Positions 60,221 through 64,000 of a DNA stretch of 64,000 nt are shown one piece after another. This DNA comes from Actinomycetes bacterium (lineage in GTDB: Bacteria > Actinomycetota > Acidimicrobiia > Acidimicrobiales > Ilumatobacteraceae). The position numbers and the translations under genes were made by a program. The stretch is taken from NCBI GenBank assembly GCA_025360105.1, contig JANYCT010000040.1, positions 248,001-312,000 of the forward strand, in the 5' to 3' direction. Under the pieces are notes generated by a model. The model made no database searches, was not told the DNA's origin, and saw only the letters and a program-made list of their open reading frames with translations. Positions within the stretch are counted from its first letter, which is position 1; each line of letters opens with the position of its first letter.

Positions 60221-60302
60221 GCTCGGCAGCGCCATATTCGACATCGTCAATCCGGTCGTCGCACCCCACCCGGCGAGGGGTGACCACCTAGGATCGCAGC
60301 CG

Positions 60303-62018
60303 ATGAATCCTGTTCCGATCGACAACGCGTTCGATCGATCCGCGATGCTGGATCGACTCGCTGCGGAGACCTTTGACATCGTGGTCGTCGGCGGCGGCAT
60401 CACCGGCGTGGGCGTTGCGCTCGACGCGGCGAGCCGCGGACTGCGCACGGCGTTGGTCGAGCGCGACGACTTTGCCTCGGGCACGTCGTCGAAGAGTTCG
60501 AAGCTGGTGCACGGTGGTCTGCGCTACCTCCAACAGGGCGAGGTGCGCCTGGTGTACGAAGCACTGCACGAACGCCAACGCCTCCGCAAGAACGCGCCAC
60601 ATCTCGTGCGGGTGATGCCCTTCATGATCCCCATCCTTACCAAGGACGGGCTCATCCCACCGAAGATCGCGCGGGTGCTCGGCACCTCGATGTGGATGTA
60701 CGACCTCACCGGCGGATGGCGAATCGGTAAGTTGCACAAGCGACTCAAAAAGCAGGCGGCCGTCAAGCACCTGCCCACCATGCCGGAGGCACGTTTGGCT
60801 TCGGCGTATCTGTACTACGACGCAAGCGCCGACGATGCCCGGCTATGCCTGACGGTGGCACGAACCGCCGCGGCCCATGGAGCCGCCGTCGCAAACGCAT
60901 GCGCCGTCGTAGGCATCAGCACCGATGCCGACACCGGTCGCGCGAACGGAGTGGTGGTCAACGCCGATGGTCGCGAGATTCGCGTACGCGCCTCGGTGGT
61001 GGTGAATGCAGCTGGTGTCTGGGCCGACGATGTACGCGCCCTTGCCGAGAACGCCCACCCAGACTCCATCCGGCCCGCCAAAGGTGTGCACATCACGGTT
61101 CCGTGGCACAAGGTGCGCAACGACATCGCCGTCGTGATCCCCGTGCCCAAGGACAAGCGCAGCCTGTTCGTGGTGCCCTGGGGCCCCAAGCCCGACGGCA
61201 CGTTCCAACACGCGTACGTAGGCACCACCGACACTGATTTCAATGGCGATGTCGATGACCCGCAATGCACCAAGGACGACATTGCCTACGTGCTTCGTGC
61301 GCTCAATGCTGCGGTGACCACGGGCATCACCGAATCCGATGTCACCGGTGTGTGGGCCGGCTTGCGCCCGCTCGTGAAGGCGGCCACATCTGGGCGCACC
61401 GCCGACCTGTCGCGCCGGCACAGCATCACCACCAACGATGCCTGCGTCATCAGCGTCACCGGCGGCAAGCTCACCACGTATCGCGAGATGGCCGAGCACA
61501 GCGTCGATGCCGCGCTCGAGCAACTCGGCCGGCGTGCACGATGCCGTACAAAATCGCTCAAGCTGCTCGGCGCGGCCGGCTTTCGCGAGCTCGACGCCGA
61601 CTCCCCCGACGCCCACCTCGCTTCACGATTCGGTGGCGAGATGACTGCGCTCAAAACGCTGATCGCCGGCGACACATCGCTGGGCGAGCCACTCGTCGAG
61701 GGACTCCCCTATGTGCGCGCCGAGGCGGTCTACGCCGTGCGATACGAGATGGCACTCACGCTCGACGACGTGCTGACCCGCCGCACCCGGGCGCGGCTCT
61801 TCGACCGCAATGCCACCGTCGCTGCCGCCGTCTCTGTGGCTGCACTCATCGCACCCGAACTCGGCTGGGACTCGTCCGAACAACAACGCCAGATCGACGC
61901 GTTCGTCGCGAGTTGCGCGCACGAAGCCGCCGCTGCACACCTCGGCGAAGCCGAACTCAACGCGACATCCGCCGCAACGGTCACGCACACGCCGGTATCA
62001 ACAGAGGCCCGTTCATGA
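60303..62018 (+). CDS. glpD: aerobic glycerol-3-phosphate dehydrogenase
   Basis: A 571-aa FAD enzyme oxidising glycerol-3-phosphate to DHAP and passing electrons to quinone. The FAD dinucleotide fold is IVVVGGGITGVGVALDAASR, followed by ERDDFASGTSSKSSKLVHGG and RYLQQGEVRLVYEAL; GGKLTTYREMAE is the late signature. The C-terminal cap domain is present. TAGGAT lies eight bases before the ATG. It works with glycerol kinase (42961). Confidence 0.96.
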   Translation: MNPVPIDNAFDRSAMLDRLAAETFDIVVVGGGITGVGVALDAASRGLRTALVERDDFASGTSSKSSKLVHGGLRYLQQGEVRLVYEALHERQRLRKNAPHLVRVMPFMIPILTKDGLIPPKIARVLGTSMWMYDLTGGWRIGKLHKRLKKQAAVKHLPTMPEARLASAYLYYDASADDARLCLTVARTAAAHGAAVANACAVVGISTDADTGRANGVVVNADGREIRVRASVVVNAAGVWADDVRALAENAHPDSIRPAKGVHITVPWHKVRNDIAVVIPVPKDKRSLFVVPWGPKPDGTFQHAYVGTTDTDFNGDVDDPQCTKDDIAYVLRALNAAVTTGITESDVTGVWAGLRPLVKAATSGRTADLSRRHSITTNDACVISVTGGKLTTYREMAEHSVDAALEQLGRRARCRTKSLKLLGAAGFRELDADSPDAHLASRFGGEMTALKTLIAGDTSLGEPLVEGLPYVRAEAVYAVRYEMALTLDDVLTRRTRARLFDRNATVAAAVSVAALIAPELGWDSSEQQRQIDAFVASCAHEAAAAHLGEAELNATSAATVTHTPVSTEARS

Positions 62019-63502
62019 CTCACGCCACCCCACCCATCGAGCTCACCGGAACAGCCGAACACTTCGCCGGTCATTCCGTCGCTCTGGGCAATGACTTCAT
62101 CGAGGCGCTGCACGCCGTATGTCCTACCGACGTGAGCATCGAGACCACTGCCGACGTCAGCCGAGATTGGTGGCCGATGTCGATGCACTGGGCACTCGCC
62201 GGCGAGGTGCCGCGCCGCGCCGGTGCCGTGGTGCGCCCTGCCAGCACCGCGCAGGTCAGCGATGTAGCGCGGCTCTGCAACACCGCCAAGGTTCCGCTCA
62301 CTGTCGCCGGCGGACGGTCCGGGGTCTGCGGCGCCAGCGTTCCCGTCTTCGGAGGCGTACTGCTCGACATAACCGCCATGCAGGGCATCGTGTCAGTCGA
62401 CGATGTTTCCGGCGTGGTGCACGTACTGCCGGGCACGTTCGGTCCCGATCTCGAAAACGAACTCCGCTCCCACCACGCACTCACCGTCGGTCACTTCCCC
62501 CAGAGCTTCGACATCGCCACGGTCGGCGGCTGGGTGGCATGTCGCGGTGCCGGCCAGTACAGCACCCGCTACGGCACGATCGAAGACATGGTCGCAGGGC
62601 TCGAGGTCGTTCTCGCCGACGGGCGAGTGATCACCACCGGCGGCAGCCCCGCGGCAGCGATGGGCCCCGATCTCACCCAGCTGTTCCTCGGGTCAGAGGG
62701 CACGATGGGAATCATCACCCAGGTGTCGTTGCGTGCCCATCCGGTGCCACCCGAGGGGCGTCGCACGGCGTATGCGTTCGCCACATTCGAAGACGGACTC
62801 GAGGCATGCCGCCAGATCATCCGGCGTGGCGCCACGCCTGCCGTACTTCGTTTGTACGACGCGGCCGAGTCAGCACGCGGGCAGGGTGGCGACGGCACAC
62901 AGAACATGTTGCTCGTGCTCGACGAAGGCGACCCCGCGATCATCGACGCGGTCATGACCGTCGTCGACGACGTGGCTTGTGCCTTCGCGGCCTCGAATCT
63001 CGGCTCGTCACTCGTCGACGGGTGGATGCATCACCGCAACGACACCAGCGCTCTCCAAGCCCTCACGCGCAAGGGTTTCGTGGTCGACACGCTCGAGATC
63101 GCTGCACCGTGGTCGAAGCTCGGCGACATTTTCAACGCAGTGCGCGCGGCGATGCTGGCGGTGCCACACGCCCGGGCCGCCACCTGCCACCTGAGCCACA
63201 GTTACCTCGATGGCGCCTGCCTGTACTTCACCTTTGCGGCAACGCCACCGCCGCACGAGGTGGAGGCCACCTATGTGGCGCTGTGGGACGCCGGCCAGCG
63301 CGCCGTCCTTGCGCACGGCGGCAATCTGTCGCATCACCACGGCATCGGCATCAACCGTGGTCGCTTCATGGCCGAGGCATTGGGACCCGCGCACGACGTG
63401 CTCGTCGCGCTCAAACACACGCTCGACCCCAACGGCATCCTCAACCCCACCAAGTTGGCATTGCCATCGCCGTTCGGCCCTTCACCGTGGCCGACGGCAT
63501 GA
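62015..63502 (+). CDS. FAD-linked oxidase, alkyl-DHAP synthase-like
   Basis: A 495-aa flavoprotein with a PCMH-type FAD domain (VVRPASTAQVSDVARLCN, PLTVAGGRSGVCG) and PQSFDIATVGGWVACRGAG followed by STRYGTIEDMV, a motif shared with alkylglycerone-phosphate synthase. The C-terminal GNLSHHHGIGINR resembles the His-rich active-site loop of that enzyme. It uses DHAP esters to build ether lipids in eukaryotes; in bacteria many relatives oxidise 2-hydroxy acids. Downstream of glpD (a DHAP source) an ether-lipid or DHAP-linked role is plausible. ATGA overlaps on both sides. Confidence 0.8.
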   Translation: MTHATPPIELTGTAEHFAGHSVALGNDFIEALHAVCPTDVSIETTADVSRDWWPMSMHWALAGEVPRRAGAVVRPASTAQVSDVARLCNTAKVPLTVAGGRSGVCGASVPVFGGVLLDITAMQGIVSVDDVSGVVHVLPGTFGPDLENELRSHHALTVGHFPQSFDIATVGGWVACRGAGQYSTRYGTIEDMVAGLEVVLADGRVITTGGSPAAAMGPDLTQLFLGSEGTMGIITQVSLRAHPVPPEGRRTAYAFATFEDGLEACRQIIRRGATPAVLRLYDAAESARGQGGDGTQNMLLVLDEGDPAIIDAVMTVVDDVACAFAASNLGSSLVDGWMHHRNDTSALQALTRKGFVVDTLEIAAPWSKLGDIFNAVRAAMLAVPHARAATCHLSHSYLDGACLYFTFAATPPPHEVEATYVALWDAGQRAVLAHGGNLSHHHGIGINRGRFMAEALGPAHDVLVALKHTLDPNGILNPTKLALPSPFGPSPWPTA

Positions 63503-63900
63503 GCAGCCGCTGGGACCTCGTCGCGCTGCGTGAAGGCGCCGGAGTTGCGTTGGTCTTCGCCATCCCGTTCTCGGTCGCCTCGCGGCTGGTGCACGACAGC
63601 AATCCGAGAAGCAGCTTTGTGGTTCCACTCGTGCTCGCAGCCATCGTCGGGTTCGTACTCGGCGCCGGCGTTGCCGCATGGCGCCAACGCTCGAACACAC
63701 CGCTCTCGCACGGCATCGCTGCGGCCGCCGGCACCTTCATCCTGGTGCAGGCGCTGCTCGTCGTCATCAACCTCATACGCGGCGCCGACATCCGTTGGTT
63801 CGCCATCTTCTTCAACCTCACGGTCACGGTCGCTGCAGGGTGCATAGGCGGGTTGTTGGGCATGGTCCTGCAGCGCCGCGGATTGGAGCCACGGCGATGA
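63499..63900 (+). CDS. small four-helix membrane protein, unknown function
   Basis: A 133-aa protein with four hydrophobic helices (GAGVALVFAIPFSVASRLV; FVVPLVLAAIVGFVLGAGVA; GTFILVQALLVVINLI; FFNLTVTVAAGCIGGLLGMV). No family recognised. It overlaps the flavoprotein and kinase genes by four bases each, so it is made together with them and may anchor or help them at the membrane. Confidence 0.75.
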   Translation: MSSRWDLVALREGAGVALVFAIPFSVASRLVHDSNPRSSFVVPLVLAAIVGFVLGAGVAAWRQRSNTPLSHGIAAAAGTFILVQALLVVINLIRGADIRWFAIFFNLTVTVAAGCIGGLLGMVLQRRGLEPRR

Positions 63901-64000
63901 GTCTGCTCGTCATCGATGTCGGTACCAGCGGGCTCCGCGCAGCCGTGGTGACACCTCTGGCACAGGTGCAGCACGTGACCTACCGGGCGTTCGCGCCATC
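63897..64000 (+). CDS. FGGY-family carbohydrate kinase, 5' part only
   Basis: The first 34 codons of a gene running off the window. LLVIDVGTSGLRAAVV is the N-terminal ATP-binding signature of FGGY kinases (glycerol, xylulose, gluconate or related). Placed after glpD and the flavoprotein, a triose or glycerol-type substrate is likely, but the family member cannot be named. Confidence 0.75.
   Translation, partial: MSLLVIDVGTSGLRAAVVTPLAQVQHVTYRAFAP

Noticed and set aside
61265-62014. Extension of the alkyl-DHAP-synthase-like gene into glpD
   Set aside because: The added 250 codons are an out-of-frame reading of glpD; the ATG at 62015 overlaps the glpD stop as in neighbouring junctions.

Overview
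The window is GC-rich actinobacterial chromosome. No rRNA, tRNA, insertion sequence, prophage or CRISPR array was seen. Several things point to an actinobacterium outside the well-studied genera, most likely class Acidimicrobiia: a division cluster with SepF and DivIVA but no FtsA, a WhiB protein, a DUF3040 protein, an MtrA/MtrB/LpqB-like module, a PimB-like mannosyltransferase next to an exonuclease/GIY-YIG fusion and trpD (an order I recall from mycobacteria), and a translational ileS T-box. The class assignment is inference; the phylum is well supported.

Layout. 1-1630: the end of a phosphodiesterase-type gene, divergent from an Rrf2 regulator. 1641-25808 (minus strand): one long division and cell-wall block, read in transcription order as mraZ, rsmH, ftsL-like, ftsI, murE, mraY, murD, ftsW, murG, murC, murB, ftsQ, ftsZ, yggS, sepF, divIVA, then T-box-ileS, a DksA/TraR-like gene, lspA and an rluD-like gene. 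Most neighbours overlap by 1-4 bases. murF is not at its usual place between murE and mraY. 25957-29628 (minus): lipoate ligase-like, HNH nuclease, a small protein, acyl-CoA dehydrogenase and a ROK kinase. 29688-34160 (plus): MoxR ATPase, DUF58 protein and transglutaminase-like membrane protein. 34206-37361 (minus): DUF3040 protein, DNA polymerase IV, Nudix hydrolase and a dolichol-phosphate-mannose-synthase-like transferase. 37418-41375 (plus): a small membrane protein, an inositol monophosphatase-like protein, then response regulator, sensor kinase and GerMN lipoprotein. 41458-46988: central metabolism (PFK, glycerol kinase, ACT protein, aminotransferase, pyrophosphatase). 47251-51589 (minus): a six-gene run ending in a second ROK kinase, including queG and a pimB-like gene. 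51728-57087: NYN-domain protein, LexA-box-controlled exonuclease/GIY-YIG fusion, and whiB-trpD-thrB. 57251-60171 (minus): Fur-family regulator, rubrerythrin, Fe-S oxidoreductase and DUF3501. 60303-64000 (plus): glpD, an alkyl-DHAP-synthase-like flavoprotein, a membrane protein and the start of an FGGY kinase.

Regulation visible in the DNA: four TGGGR MraZ boxes at 10-bp period inside the mraZ promoter; an Ile-specific T-box with a recognisable IIA/B pseudoknot before ileS; a perfect LexA box before the exonuclease fusion; a palindrome over the Fur-family gene's own -10; and many operon-leading genes with a TAnnnT hexamer only 6-8 bases before the start codon, which suggests leaderless mRNAs.

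The least understood features are the Fur-rubrerythrin-FeS-DUF3501 operon, a DksA/TraR-like protein that lacks all four zinc cysteines and carries a Lys/Ala/Pro-rich tail, and at least seven unrelated short tandem repeats sitting just downstream of stop codons.
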